DNA of 64,000 nt. Source: Nissolia schottii. Lineage: Eukaryota; Streptophyta; Magnoliopsida; Fabales; Fabaceae. The DNA is taken from positions 1,230,404 through 1,294,403 of the forward strand of contig QANU01095819.1 in assembly GCA_003254905.1 (NCBI GenBank), given 5' to 3'. The notes below the pieces were generated by a model. It saw nothing but the letters and a program-made list of their open reading frames with translations. It was not told the DNA's origin and searched no databases. Below are positions 10,830 through 24,000 of the stretch, in pieces (within the stretch, counting starts at the first letter, position 1; each line of letters begins with the position of its first letter). A program made the position numbers and the translations under genes.

Positions 10830-13800
10830 ATCAATCTTGAAGCTCTACAACACCATTATCCTTTTAATTGCTTTCATTTTGTTCAGCTTTCTCTGCAACC
10901 ACAACGCCCTGAGCTCTCGAAATTTAGTTAATTCTTCTTGAATTCCTGAATTTCTTGAGAGTTCTAATTGCGTTTGGTGAACGTTGTCTCTGAGCTTCGG
11001 AATTTGTTTGTAATTCCTTGAGGTTCCTAGACAGTTTGCAGAAATTACTTTCTCTTTGTTACTAAACTTCCATGGAGGATCCACCGATTACGAATTCATC
11101 ATCACAAGGTTCTAATCACAGCGGATCTGAACGTGTCCTTGATAATGTGAACCACGATAATCATAGGTACAATGCAATGACGGACTTGATGAGTCCATAT
11201 TACTTGCATCCAGGAGAAAATCCAAGAGTTGCACTCATTCCTCTAGTGCTCAAGGACCAGAATTATCACGCATGGGCCAGATCTATGCGCATGGCTCTCA
11301 AATCTAAGAACAAGCTTGGATTCATTGATGGATCTATTAAGCAACCTGAGGTAACTAGCGATTTATCATTTACTTGGGAAAGACGCAATACATTTGTGAT
11401 CTCTTGAATTCACAAATCTTTAAGTTAGGATCTCAAGTCTGTAATGTGGATGGATAATGCAGCTGAACTATGGTCTGATTTGTATCATAGATACTTTGAT
11501 AGTGATGCATTTCGAATTGCTGAGTTGCAAGAGGAGCTCTATGAAATCAAGCAAGGAGAAATGTCAATCACATCTTATTTTAGTAAACTAAAATCTATTT
11601 GGGAAGAATTGGATAATTTCAGGCCAATTCCTGGTTTCTTATGTGTTAGGAGATGTGTTTGTGGTATGCAAATAATTAGAAACTATAGAAAATAGGATTA
11701 TGTTGTTAGATTCATTCAAGGATTGAATGAACAGTACTCTGGAGTTAGATCACAGCTCATGCTAATGAAACCTCTACCTGATATTGGTGCTGCATTCTCA
11801 CTGATAACTCAACAAGAGAGGTAGCTGAGCAATGGCCTGGATTCGAAGGCCTTCTTCAGCAGCACTTCACATAATGCTGCACAAAATGAAAGCTTAGGGA
11901 CCAGCATTGGTTCTGGAACAAGAAGAGGAAAATCAAGAGGTAGAGGAGGAAGAGGTGCAGGCAGGTCTAGTGCTGGAAGAGGCAACACCTATTATGATCC
12001 AAATATTACTTGCAGTTTCTATGGCAAAACAGGTCATCCTGTTGATAGGTGCTTCAAAAAGTACCCTCACCTACTCAAGGAGTACAGGGAAAGGGTAGCA
12101 AACAATGTCACTACTTCTGCTGAAATTGATTATATCAGCAACACTGCAAACAATCAGAATCAGAATCAGGAAGCAAGGGAAGGATAGCTCTTAGTTGGTT
12201 TTCACTCAAGAACAGAAGCAGGCATTGTTGGCTCTTCTTCACCAAAATTCTCCATAGGTTCCTCATAGTGTAAACCAATTAACCACCTCAGTACCAAATC
12301 CATCAAGAACACCAACAATTTTATCCCTAGTCTCCCATGAACCAAGGCATTAGGTGATGGACACTGGTGCTACAGACCATGTGTGCCACTCACTGAATGT
12401 TTTTCACACATATCACACAATTAAACCAATATCTGCGAGATTACTTGATGGAACCATCACCCAATCAAACATTGTAGGGACTGTGATATTCTCAAAAGAC
12501 TTCTATCTGACCAAAGTGCTATACATAACTTCCTTCACATTAATCCTAATATTTGTTTCTAAACTTGTCACATCTCTGCAATGCACAGTATTGTTTAATG
12601 ATAAGTATTGTTTGATATAGGATCCTCATTTGAAGATGATTGGTACAATTGACTTGAAGAGAGGTCTGTATACAATGATTGATCCTAGTCCATAAGAACT
12701 CAAGATGACCTTGGCCAAAGCAAATAACATTGTAGCTCATAACAACATACTAGAATCAGTCTATTCTGCAGATAGCAAACAGGATTTAGCACATTCTTCT
12801 TTTCCTTTATGGCATTTTAGGTTAGGACATCCATCTAGGGATAGAATTCCTGTGATGCATACTCAATTTCCCTTTATTCAATGTAATAATAACACTGAGC
12901 CTTGTGACTCATGTCACTTTGCAAAACAAAAAAGGTTACCTTCTTGTCAATACAACTGAATCATTCCAAGCATTTGATCTAATACATATGGACATATGGG
13001 GTCCTCTTGATACACCATCCACAGGAGGTCACAAGTACTTTCTAACTATAGTGAATGATAAAACTAGACACACTTGGCTCTATTTCATGAAGCTAAAATC
13101 AGAAACCTCACAACTTATACAGGATTTTGTCAATTTTGTGCAAACTCAACTTAACAAATGTGTCAAGATAATAAGGACAAGTAATGTGGTAGAATTTTCT
13201 CAATCAAAGTTTTTTAATTCAAGAGGGGTACTTCATCATACTAGCTGTGTTGAGACTCCTCAACAAAATAGTATAGTAGAAAGAAAGCATTAACATATTT
13301 TGAATGTTGCTAGAGCTCTTATCTTTCAATAATCCTTGCCCCTTTGTTTTTGCATTTTACAGTAAGACATGCAATTTACCCCCATAAACAGACAACCAAG
13401 CAGTCTTATTGGAGATAAATCCCCTTATGAATTGTTATATGACAGCAAACCTCAACTCCATGATCTTAGAGTATTTGGTTGCCTTGCATATGCAACAACT
13501 TCACAAGTTCATAGGACAAAATTGGATGCTAGAGCTAGGAAGTGTATATTTCTTGGCTTTAAATCTGGGACAAAAGGGTCTGTTCTCCTAGATTTATTTA
13601 CATGACAGATATTTGTTTCTAGGCATGTGGTGTTCTATGAAGACAAGTTTTCCTTCTTTAATAATCAAAATTCTATTTCCATTAATCTTGATAGCATACA
13701 TGGATCTTTCACTACACAACATGCATTTCATGATCCATTCACATATGATCTGCACTCTGCATCATATCAGCCTCACATCCACCAGCAACCTATTAACACT

Positions 13801-15924
13801 AACACTACCCACCAAATTTTACAGCCAACAATAGAGAATCTTCAGACTCACAGCTACCTACTGATGCTTCCCATGCTCATTTTTCATCACATTCATCTGC
13901 ATCACAATCACCCACTATATCTTACTCACATGCATCTCATTCATGTGTATCTGACACTGAAATGCCTACAAGAAAATCCACAAGACAAGAAATCCACCAA
14001 AATACCTTTACGATTATCATTGTATGCTGATTATCTCCTCAAGTGGTGATTGCCTTTCTTCTTCAAGTAAGCACCCTATATATCACTACTTATCTTAATC
14101 TTCATTGTGTGCTTCCCATAAGCAATTTCCCTTAGCCATATCATCAAATTCTGAGCCTAGGAGCTATGAGGAAAATGTGACAGAACCTTGCTGGAAGAAT
14201 GCAATCAATGTTGAACTCTTAGCACTTGAGGCAAACCAAACCTAGATTATCACTCCTTTGCCACTTGGTAAGAAGGTTGTGAGGGTGTAAATGGGTCTTC
14301 AAAATCAAGTACAATTCAGATGGGAGTATTGAGAGACATAAGGCAAGCCTATTAGCTAAAGGTTTTACCCAAACCTATGACATTGATTATTCAGAAACAT
14401 TTAGTCCAGTGGTGAAAATGACAACATTAAGAGTGTTGTTAGCTATAGAAGCATCAAGAGGATGGATCTAGCAGCAGCTAGATGTTAATACAGCCTTCCT
14501 CCATGGTGATTTAGATTAGGATGTGTACAAGAAGATGCCTCCTGGTTTATCTGCTCCCAATCCTAACATGGTTTTCAAGCTTCAAAAGTCCTTATATGGC
14601 CTAAAACAAGCTAGTAGGCAATGGAATGCAAAACTAGTAGTTGTCTTAGCCAATTCTAGTTATGTGTAGTCTAAGTCTGATTACTCCCTGTTTACCAAGA
14701 GAAGTCTTAGTGGGTTTACTATCATACTTGTTTATGTTGATGATTTGATGTTATCCGGCAATGACATGGGAGAAATTGATTCAATCAAAAGGCTACTTGA
14801 TGATCTTTTCAAGATTAAAGACCTAGGCACACTCAAATATTTCCTGGGTATGGAGATTACAAGGACATCTCATGGCATTGCTCTGTATCAAAGGAAATAT
14901 TGCTTGGATCTACTAGAGGACCATGGATTATGTGCTTCTAAGCCAATTTCCACTCCCATGGACTATAACACCAAGTTAACCAAAGATCCTTTCGACAACT
15001 CTATTGATGTTCCTGCTTATAGAAGGCTTATAGGAAAGCTTCTGTATCTTACCCATACAAGGCCTAACATATGCTATGCTGTTGGAAGACTTAGCCAGTT
15101 CCTTGACTGTCCATTTTATTTGCATTTAAAGGCTGCTCATTGGATTCTGAGATACCTCAAAGGAGCACCTGCCACTGGTTTGTTCTTCCCTTCAAGTTCA
15201 GCCTTGGTCCTTAAAGGATTTGCTGATGCTGACTGGGGTTCATGCCCTGGACCCAGAAGAACCATATCTGGTTTTGTTTGTTTTCTTGGCAAGGCCATGG
15301 TTTCTTGGAGAAGCAAGAAGCAAACCACAGTTGCTAAATCCTCAGTAGAGGTTGAGTACCGTTCTTTGGCATAAATCACGTATGAAATTCAGTGGCTTAT
15401 TTCTCTATTGCGTGATTTTGATGTGCCAGTTACAAGTGCCGTTTCTATTGCTTGTGATAATCAATCGGCCATTTACATAGCTGCCAATCCTGTGTTTCAT
15501 GAACGTACGAAACACATTGAAATTGACTGTCATGTTGTGCATGATAAAGTTCAAGAAAAGGTGATAGAACTTCAATCTATAAACACTAGCAATCAGCTAG
15601 CTGATATATAATAGATTCTATGTCAGAATAATTTTGTTCTGTATTTCATGCTTTGCCAAGGCACAAATATATACCAAAAAGTTACAACAAAAACTCCTAA
15701 GATTGGGCTATACAAATTGATTCTCCTAATAAAACTCCTATGATTACGTGATTGATTCTCCTAATAAAGCTCCTAAGATTACGTCTAGACTACACAAATT
15801 GATGTTACATGATCATTATGATTTGGTCCTAATAACTTATTATCTCATCAATCTCATTAATATTCACTAAGCCCTTGGCCCCCGGTACCTTCACAAGCTG
15901 AGCATGATCAACTTTCATGCTGCA

Positions 15925-15936
15925 GCTTGAGGGGGG
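15925..15936 (+). other. Copia polypurine tract
   Basis: GCTTGAGGGGGG lies immediately before the 3' LTR, the usual position for the plus-strand primer of reverse transcription. Confidence 0.85.
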
Positions 15937-16354
15937 TGTGAGCAGGGTAAAGAAGAAAGAAAGGAAGAAAGGAGCTGCTGAACAAGAAAGGAAACGAAGA
16001 AAAGAAGCAACAACAGCACGAAAGAAAGAAAGCACTAAAACCGTTGAGTGTTTGAAGGTTGAAGCTCAGTGGCAAGTGCGGCAACAAATTAGGAAAGCTG
16101 TTAGAAACGTTGTGCTTGTACAACTGATTGTATAAGTTAGTTACATGTAAATGTAATTTAAGTGTAATTTGATCTCAATTTCATTTGACATTTTCATGTG
16201 TATATATATGCAGTTTTGCCTGTAGAGGAATACAAGTTTAATACATTCAAATTCATCAATTGGAGAGTTTATCTCATTTTCTCACATTTTCTTGCACTTT
16301 TTTGCTGCTAAGGCACCACGATCTTGAGCTATTGCTCGATCCAAAATTTTTACA
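15937..16354 (+). repeat. 3' LTR of copia element
   Basis: Begins TGTGAGCAGGG and ends TTTTTACA, followed by the target duplication AATAA. It is about 93% identical to the 5' LTR by hand alignment. Confidence 0.93.
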
Positions 16355-16359
16355 AATAA

Positions 16360-18193
16360 TAAGATTTGAGGTTAAATTAAGATTAATAAAAATAGCTAAA
16401 TTTAATTATTAAGCTTATAATAACACTTAGATGGGAAAAAATAGATACATTTATTTATTTATTTTTTATTAATTTGATTAATTTAAAAAAGAAATATCGT
16501 ATATCCGTTTTTTTGGGAAACACAGTAACATTCACCTTTCATCAATACTACTTTATTTCATTTTATACTACTTTTTAGTACGATAATTAGACCGATTAGT
16601 TACAAAGTCAATAACAATAAAAGGAATAGCACATAGTAATACAAGCATCACCATCGAAAAATAATGTCGATGATGCTACAAGACCAGAGTTATTGGCTAC
16701 TTTCCAATTATAGTAATCCATTAATTGCTTTCTATAGCTTTCTCTTTTATTTCATTTGTTTTTTCAAGTGAGATCCAACGACGTCTGCATTTCATAGGAA
16801 AAAGCAAGAAAAAGATGTGATTAGTGCATGACACACTACGCAAAGAATGCTAACTAATCATGCATTTGCATGGGAGGCTCACATAATAGCTTTTTTCCTT
16901 AGTGCAATATTGCGTACCAACTTTCAACAACATCCCTTACCAAATTTCAATAATTTTCTAGAAAAGCTAAGATATGACAAAGTTAATGACAATGGACGGG
17001 GCATGCATGGACATATATATAATGAGAGGGGAAAGTCATGAGATATGATTTTTTAAATTGAAGATTGACCAGAATCTTGACAGCTCCAAAAGCAGTAATC
17101 CAAGTGAGGGAAATATCCTAGCTCACTTGGTGAATGTTTGGTGGAGAAATACTTGCTTGTGAAGTGTATTTAATGTGTATTTTATGAGTATTTTTAGTCA
17201 TTAATTTCAGCTTTTCATATATACTTTAGATATTTTTAATTTAAATTAATAATTAATAATATTCATAAGACATATTAAATGTATTTAACGACCACGTAAA
17301 TATTTTTCATGTTTAAAAGACTTTATACATGTATTTCTACTTTGGCATTACTCCTTGAAAATAATTATCTTTTATGTATGCTGCCATATTACAAGAACTA
17401 GGGTTGTTCACATTTGTAAGGATGATAGTGAGAGTTATTGTACGATTATGAAAAAATAATATTTAATATTTGTATGGTTCTCTCTGAAATTGGTATGGAA
17501 GAAACCAATTTCTGAGTTGAAAAAAAAAAAAATTGGAGGCAGAAAAGTGTTGATGTGTGTTGACAGGACATGTTAAAATTGGTATGGTAGAAGCTAATTT
17601 TAGACAATTTATAAAAAAATGCCCATACAAATAATTTTTTTTAACTAGGACCCAAATTTTGCAAAATTATATGTGGGGACCATACGATGACAAAAATCCG
17701 TTAAGTAGTTAAATATTTCTAAGGCTCTTTTTAATATTTTATCAATTTGATATCGTACGTTTCAAATCGGTATCAATTTAGCCATGTAATTATTGAATTA
17801 GACATGCGGCAAAGATTAAGTTGAAACTTACTCATCTCAAATCTAATTGAGCCAAATTAAGTGTTCATTTAAAGCCAACAAAAAGATATACAACATTCAT
17901 TATGACTCTAAGAGCTAATTCAAAAGTTTTGGGGTTAAACAAGACTCAGAAGTGATCACATTAAAAGTGATTAGGACCAATTTGATACCGATTTAAAATA
18001 TAAACGAGAGAAAGAGATTGTTTGACAGTTAAAAAGAGACTAGATTATACTTTTATTCAAAATCATTATTTGCTTTATTATCAATACATGTACTGCAAAA
18101 GCAACCACAGTAGAAGAAAGACACAGAAGTTGAGAAGCCACCAGAAACATTGTTCATCACCCTTCATCCCCTGCAATTTCAGGCTACTAGTAC
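16360..18193. other. AT-rich spacer and 3' flank of the phosphatase gene
   Basis: No supported gene. About 17736-18007 has partly inverted ends (AATCGGTATCAA on the left, TTGATACCGATT on the right) and may be a small foldback repeat. The last few hundred bases are likely 3' UTR and downstream sequence of the minus-strand gene that ends at 18194. Confidence 0.45.
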
Positions 18194-19878
18194 TTAATTA
18201 GGAACTTTGAGGGCTTTAGGGAAAGATTTATGAGCAGCAATTGAAATTGGCTCCAATAGCTTGCAATCAATTGAGATTGTTGGAGTGGAAGTACTAGTAA
18301 TTTTGTTTCCTTCACCAATAATTACTTTGTTGATAATATGGAGAAGAACAAGCTCAAGCTCTTCCCCATCTCTCCAAGAATGTATCCCTGCCTTTATGTC
18401 ATTGGAGTCTTTAGATACCAAATCACACAATGGAAAGTTCATTCTAGGCATCAAATAGTCACTATCTTTGAGCTTCAAGCTAGGGCAAAAGTCTCCATTT
18501 CCATCTCCAAGATAGATTAATTTCTTCCTTCCAGTTGCATCAAGAGAATTTTGGATCCTTTCTATGATCAATCCCTATATGTCATTAGAGAGAGAGAGAG
18601 AGAGAAAGGTCAATAGAAGATAGGAATTTCAAATTAAAAAAGATGAATATTATTGATGATTTTTAATCTCTTTTTTTTTTAATTTTATTTATTTTTAATA
18701 GAAACAATCTAATGTACATGGTTAGTGAAACATTATTTAAAAAAAATGATATTTATACATTCTTTTTAGACATACATAGAGACGAAAATTTTAAAATATT
18801 TTTACACACATTTTTAAGTATTTTTTAATTACATGTGTATTAGAATATCACGATGAATACCAATGTAAAGGCTAAAAATAACATATATCTTATTTTTGCC
18901 CTTATGTTATCAAAATCCCTCGGATTATGACATGTACAAGAAAGTGTCAATGATTAATAATATCTTCAAAAGAAAACATGACCAAGTCTTCCTCCAATGA
19001 CAATCTCATCATCTTCATTAATTAGTCATCAACACAATAACAATAGTAGGAGTAGTAGATATAAAGTTCAAAAAGTGCATAATCTAGATTCCTCCAGTAT
19101 ACCAAAGTGATTAACCATATAATTAGAATAAATATGATTGTTAATTATTTGGTCATAATTAATTAAATAGAATTTTTTGGAGATAATGCAATCATGCCTT
19201 GCACATGTTTGGTGGGCAAAGATTGCATCCATGAGAAGCTTTTAGATAATCATGGTAGGGGTTAATTCTGAGTCTCCCTTCTTCATCAACATGGCTGGGG
19301 TTTGCAGTGACCTCTGAGAAACAATGCCACACCCCATGATGCTTCAAAATTGTTTCAATGAAGAAAATATTTGCATCACTCACAATCTTTAGCTCACACC
19401 TGAATTACAATTAATTTCATCTTAGGAACATTAAAAAGAAGGGTAGAGCATAATTTAGAGTAAATATCTTTTTTTGGCCGTAACATTTTGAAGTTGATAT
19501 TAGTACCCGAGAGAATAAGCTGCCTCAATGGCAGGAACAATGTGGGGATGCATCGGAGTCCGATTAAGAACTTGTACAATGTCTTCAATGGTTTTTCCTT
19601 GTGAATGGAGTTTATTCATCATCTTGTCCTGCAAAATTTTAGGACAAACAAAAGTAATTTCCCTTATTAACAAGAAAGAGATAACCTAGAAAAAAAAACT
19701 TTGTAGCATAATAAAGCAAGAAAATGAAGGAGAAAAAAACCATGACAGGGTTCCAAGGCATGCTAGGAAGAAGTTGATAGAACTTCTCAGTTAAACCAAA
19801 CTCATCAAGGACCCAATTATCACTATCACACTCTATGATTGTTGAGTCAAAGTCAAAGATCACTAAAACCCCAGCCAT
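18194..19878 (-). CDS. PHOSPHO1-like HAD phosphatase (copy A), 280 aa, 4 exons
   Basis: Exons in coding order: 19878-19741, 19628-19507, 19399-19198, 18574-18194. The product is a haloacid-dehalogenase phosphatase of the plant PPsPase1/PECP1 (PHOSPHO1-like) group, whose Arabidopsis members cleave pyrophosphate, phosphocholine or phosphoethanolamine and are induced by phosphate starvation. Visible motifs: nucleophile motif DFDST (residues 9-13), motif II in KIVSDAN (91-97), a Cys cluster ending CPPNMCK just before residue 155, and the metal-binding GDGNGD (177-182). About 280 residues is normal for the family. There is no signal peptide, so a cytosolic enzyme is likely. The third intron uses a GC donor (AAG|GCATGA at 19197-19196), where copy B has GT. 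Copy B lies 3.1 kb away on the same strand with the same intron positions, so the pair is a tandem duplication. The substrate is not decidable from sequence. Confidence 0.92.
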
Positions 19879-21460
19879 TTAAATGCATAACAACAAAGCC
19901 TAAAAATGGGTTATGTATGTCCTTGGCTGTGGTCATATATATTGGACTAAGAGAGGGTATTTATAGGCAAATAAAGTGCAAAAGCATGCACAACAGCATC
20001 ATAGTTGATTGGGATATTTAGATTCCAAGGAATATTACAGTGTTGAATTTAATGAAGATTATATTCGATGTGAATAGGACTTAAATTGATATAAATTAAC
20101 CAATGGCATTACACTAACATAGAGTTGGTATGAATGTCCTATAATCAGTGGTCTTGAATTCAAATTCAAAAAATGAAAGAAAAAAAAAATCTTGTTAGGA
20201 GATCTCAAGCAAATGCAAGAGAAGTAGAGGACAAATAGTTAAATTAGACTAGATTAGTTAAATTCTTGATAATAAGATTTGAATGTTAGTAGTTCAATTG
20301 AGATAAAAAGAAAAAACCAACCAGATTAATATCAACTTTGAATTTAGTCCAAGTTTAATTGGGGGAATGAATTATTTCATGTTAAAATTGATCATGTTTA
20401 ATAATATACTAAGAGATAAATACACAAAGATTTGAATTGAGTCTCATCAACCTTTGCGTTTTTGGTATTCACAGAAGTTAACGATATTTAAACCAATAAA
20501 AAAAATTTAAACACACTATCACTTCTCTCACAATAAATTATAGGTACACATGCCCCTCACCTTTATACAGCCACTCAAATTATTAGTTACTCCAATTTTC
20601 ACAACACTATTTCAACCAATCAACCAACAATGTATCAATGGGTTTTTTTTTTTTTTGATAAAATATCAATGGGTTTATAATGATAGTGGATATATATTTG
20701 CAATAAAGTAAGTGTTCAATCATAATCATAATCACTACATAACAATCTTTTGTGGAAAGCCAGAAATGTGACAAACTTTTATCCACTAATTAACCCTATT
20801 GGTTGATGTCAAAAGACCCTTTGCCACATGGTTCACCCCTGGCTTGTCATTGTTGTGTACATGAATTTTCTTTTTATAGCTCATTAATATTGAATTAGTA
20901 GTGAAAATTTTGAATAATTTGAACGAATTCATAAATTCAAATTTTACTATAACGATTTTATTTCGTTTTGGTTTGTTAATAAATAAATAAATAATATTTA
21001 ATTTTACTTCTTGATCTCAATTTAGAAAACGAAAGCCATTTATCTAAAGAATTCTTAAGGTGAAAGTTTTTATTAAAGAATTTTAAGAATTGATTAAAAG
21101 TAAGGAACTTTACCAAAAAATGTACCCAATAATTAAAAGTTGACTCAAATATAAACTTCGAAGAGTATACACACTTTTAAGTTAATTCCACAAAAAATAT
21201 ATGATATTAATAGATTTAATTATAATAATCGGTTTATACGTAGATAAACGAGAAATGATCATGAAACTTCTAAATAATTGAGCCTCATTATGAACAAGAG
21301 TGTTAGAATGCTAACTCCTAAATCCCAAATCCTACACGGAGAAAGGGCCAGATTTGCTATTTCTTGATTCCCATTTCACATGCATCCTCGAGTTAGGTGT
21401 TCTTTGCAAAGCTAACTTAACACTCATTATTTCCTTCCTGAAAAAGGAAAATTGGATACT
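19879..21460. other. Promoter and spacer of phosphatase copy A
   Basis: AT-rich sequence upstream of copy A and downstream of nothing else recognisable. I found no GNATATNC (P1BS-type) site in the first 500 bases upstream of the start codon. Poly-T tracts and short repeats only. Confidence 0.45.
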
Positions 21461-22088
21461 GTGTTTGGTTGTTGAGACATGATTAAATTACAGACACATA
21501 AGGATAAAGACATAAAATATAAGACTAAAAGTCAATTTTGTATTTTGTTTGGTGATGATGTACAAGATACAATTTATTGTATTTATACCATGTTTAATTT
21601 TGTGGTAACAAGATATAAAAACATAACAAACGATTTAAAATATTTTGAGTCTCCTTCTCACTTATTCATCTCTATCCCCGTTCTCTCAACAAAACGGAAA
21701 TACAGAAAATACACTAATTTGTTGTCCTGCAATACAAATTTTCATACATGTCTCTATAACCAAACAAGATTACAAAGACATAAAATATAAGATTAAAAAT
21801 TAATTTTGTATTTTGTTTGGTGATGATATACAATACACGATTTATTGTATTTATATCATGTCAGATTTTGTGGTGACAAGACATAAAAATATGACAAATG
21901 ACTTAAAATATTCTGAGTTTCCTTCTCACTTATTCATCTCTATCCCTATTCTCCAAGCAAAACGGAAGTACAGTAAATACATTAATTTTCTGTCGTAAAA
22001 TACAAATTTTTATATATATCTCTATAACTAAACCAGATTTTGTGTTCTCGTATCTTTATATTTATGTCCTCTATCAACAATCAAACAC
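21461..22088. mobile_element. Foldback MITE-like element with internal 268-bp tandem duplication
   Basis: The outer ends are inverted: GTGTTTGGTTGTTGA on the left and TCAACAATCAAACAC on the right. Inside, a unit of 268 bp occurs twice in tandem (about 21505-21772 and 21773-22040). The phrase CTTATTCATCTCTATCCC, at 21661 and 21929, fixes the period. The ORFs of 103 and 61 codons in it are translations of the same repeat and are not genes. I could not identify a target duplication, so the superfamily is open. Confidence 0.65.
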
Positions 22089-22958
22089 AACCAAACACAG
22101 CCAAATGGAACAAGCATGTCCAAAAGTTTAAACCTAAACTACCTTGTTCCCATTATATATATGTTGTCACTAGTAAGTTACTAGTTGTCAATTTTCTCAT
22201 TCCCCCCCTTCCATTCCACTTAGTTTTTGCTTAAGGGAAATACATAAGTGTAAAAAAATGGCATTGATAAGATTACGTGCTTGAATTTTATTTTACTTTT
22301 TTTTTTCATGAAGATAGGTTTACTTGTGCACAAAATAATATTTAAATTCCCTGTAAAAAAAATATATTTAAGTTTCTTTTAATCACTCATTAAGTGTCTT
22401 GTTGGAGCCTAGTTGCTAAACTCATGATATCCAAATGAAAAAATGTTTCAACCTAATTGTTGAACTTATGATATTCATCATGAATCTAATAACTAAGTTG
22501 GAACAAATCCATTGTTTATGCATACATCATAACCTTTTTCGTTTTTGTTATCCGAGAAATGTTATTTGTATAAACATTTAACAATTATTCTAAAAAAACA
22601 TGAGAGCTACCATGCTTACATATTTTCTATCCAGAGAACAATTGTTAGGCATTTGTACAAATTAGTTGTACAAAAAAAAAGCATTTCTTTTTATTTATTT
22701 TTTCAACTCTACTAACCGTTGAAAGCGAGAATATTTTTTTTTTCCGCAATAAATAATGCTCATAGACATAGCTGCAGAAGGGACCAACCAGGCTTTGGAG
22801 CAAAATAGCAAAATGATGTTCATATTTGATATGTATTAAGAAAATCAATATATAGAGAAGTTTGTAACTTGTAAGTAAAGCAAGAAAATTGAGAAAACAA
22901 CCCCTTTTGAGGTTATGTTACATTTGCAAAGATAATTAAACTATAGGTTATTAATTAA
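22089..22958. other. AT-rich spacer and 3' flank of phosphatase copy B
   Basis: No gene or element recognised. The last 100-200 bases are probably the 3' UTR of the minus-strand gene ending at 22959. Confidence 0.45.
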
Positions 22959-23953
22959 TTACTGCCCAACTGGGAGAATTTGAGGTAAAGCCTCATGAGC
23001 AGAGATTGATAGAGTCTGAAGCTTGCAGTCACCAGGTGAAATATTGAACTGAGAATTTTCCTCCATTGAAATTTTGTTGATTAGGTGAAGCAAAACTCGT
23101 TCAAATTCTTCCCCGTCACTCCATTCATGGATTTCAGCCTTAAGAAGCAAAGGGTCTTTGCATATTAAGTCCCACACAGGAAAGTTCTTCCTTGGCATCA
23201 TGAAGTCTTTTTCCTTGAGTCTCAAGCTTGGGCAATAGTCACCACTTCCATCCCCAAGATAGATGAACCTTTTGTTTGATCCCTCATCCTGGATTCTCTC
23301 TATGATTAGACCCTGTAATCACAAAAAAAATTAGAAGTTAATTAGCCACAAGATAACATATTAAGAAAAAGGAGACTTTATAGAGCTTGAATCCATTTTT
23401 TTAAAATTTGATTAATTGACCATCATAGGCAACAATGATATCAACTGGTAGTCTTCGGTCCAACATATTGAGGGTCAAAGTCATTCTGTAATTTTTATTT
23501 CAAGTTATCAAATTCAATTAGTCAAGAGTTTAGTTGTTATCTAAAGACAATATAAAATTAGGTTTAATTGGTTAGGCAAGTTTTTTCATTTTTTTTTATT
23601 TTTCAAAAATAAAAAGTCAATCAAAAATCGGTGATGCAGGGTAGGGCCAACCGATCAACTCATGACATATTAACTCAAGTAGGACCAATATTCTTGATGA
23701 TAAAAAGTTCTAATAAACTAAAAACTTCTCCAGAAGCTTATTAACATCTTCTCGAAAGCATCATCTTCTTGTAACTTGTTATCTCTAGTTTTTATATTTC
23801 AACATATAAAACAATATTCATATTGACAAAAAGCTGTTTTTTCTCCTCAATGATTTTTGAGGAATCAAATGATAAGTTTTTATTTTCTTGTTTATGTTAA
23901 ATAAGTAAAAAATTAAAAAAAAAAAAAAAAAAAAGAAGAAAGCAAGTGATGTA

Positions 23954-24000
<47 letters not shown>

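Larger units (their letters stand above)
10398..16354 (+). mobile_element. Ty1/copia LTR retrotransposon, broken fossil copy (5.96 kb)
   Basis: A full-length but decayed copia element. It has two LTRs of about 420 bp, a primer-binding site, a polypurine tract and a 5-bp target duplication AATAA (10393-10397 and 16355-16359). Coding parts follow in copia order: gag about 11072-12190, protease about 12350 (DTGATDH-type signature), integrase about 12790-13560 (zinc-binding region and core), reverse transcriptase about 14240-14900 (YVDDL-type signature) and RNase H about 15180-15610. Integrase before reverse transcriptase places it in copia. The reading frame is broken many times (of the order of ten or more), so it is not autonomous. 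By hand the LTRs differ at about 30 of roughly 420 positions (about 7%). At the plant rate of 1.3e-8 per site per year often used, that means an insertion a few million years ago. Confidence 0.95.
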
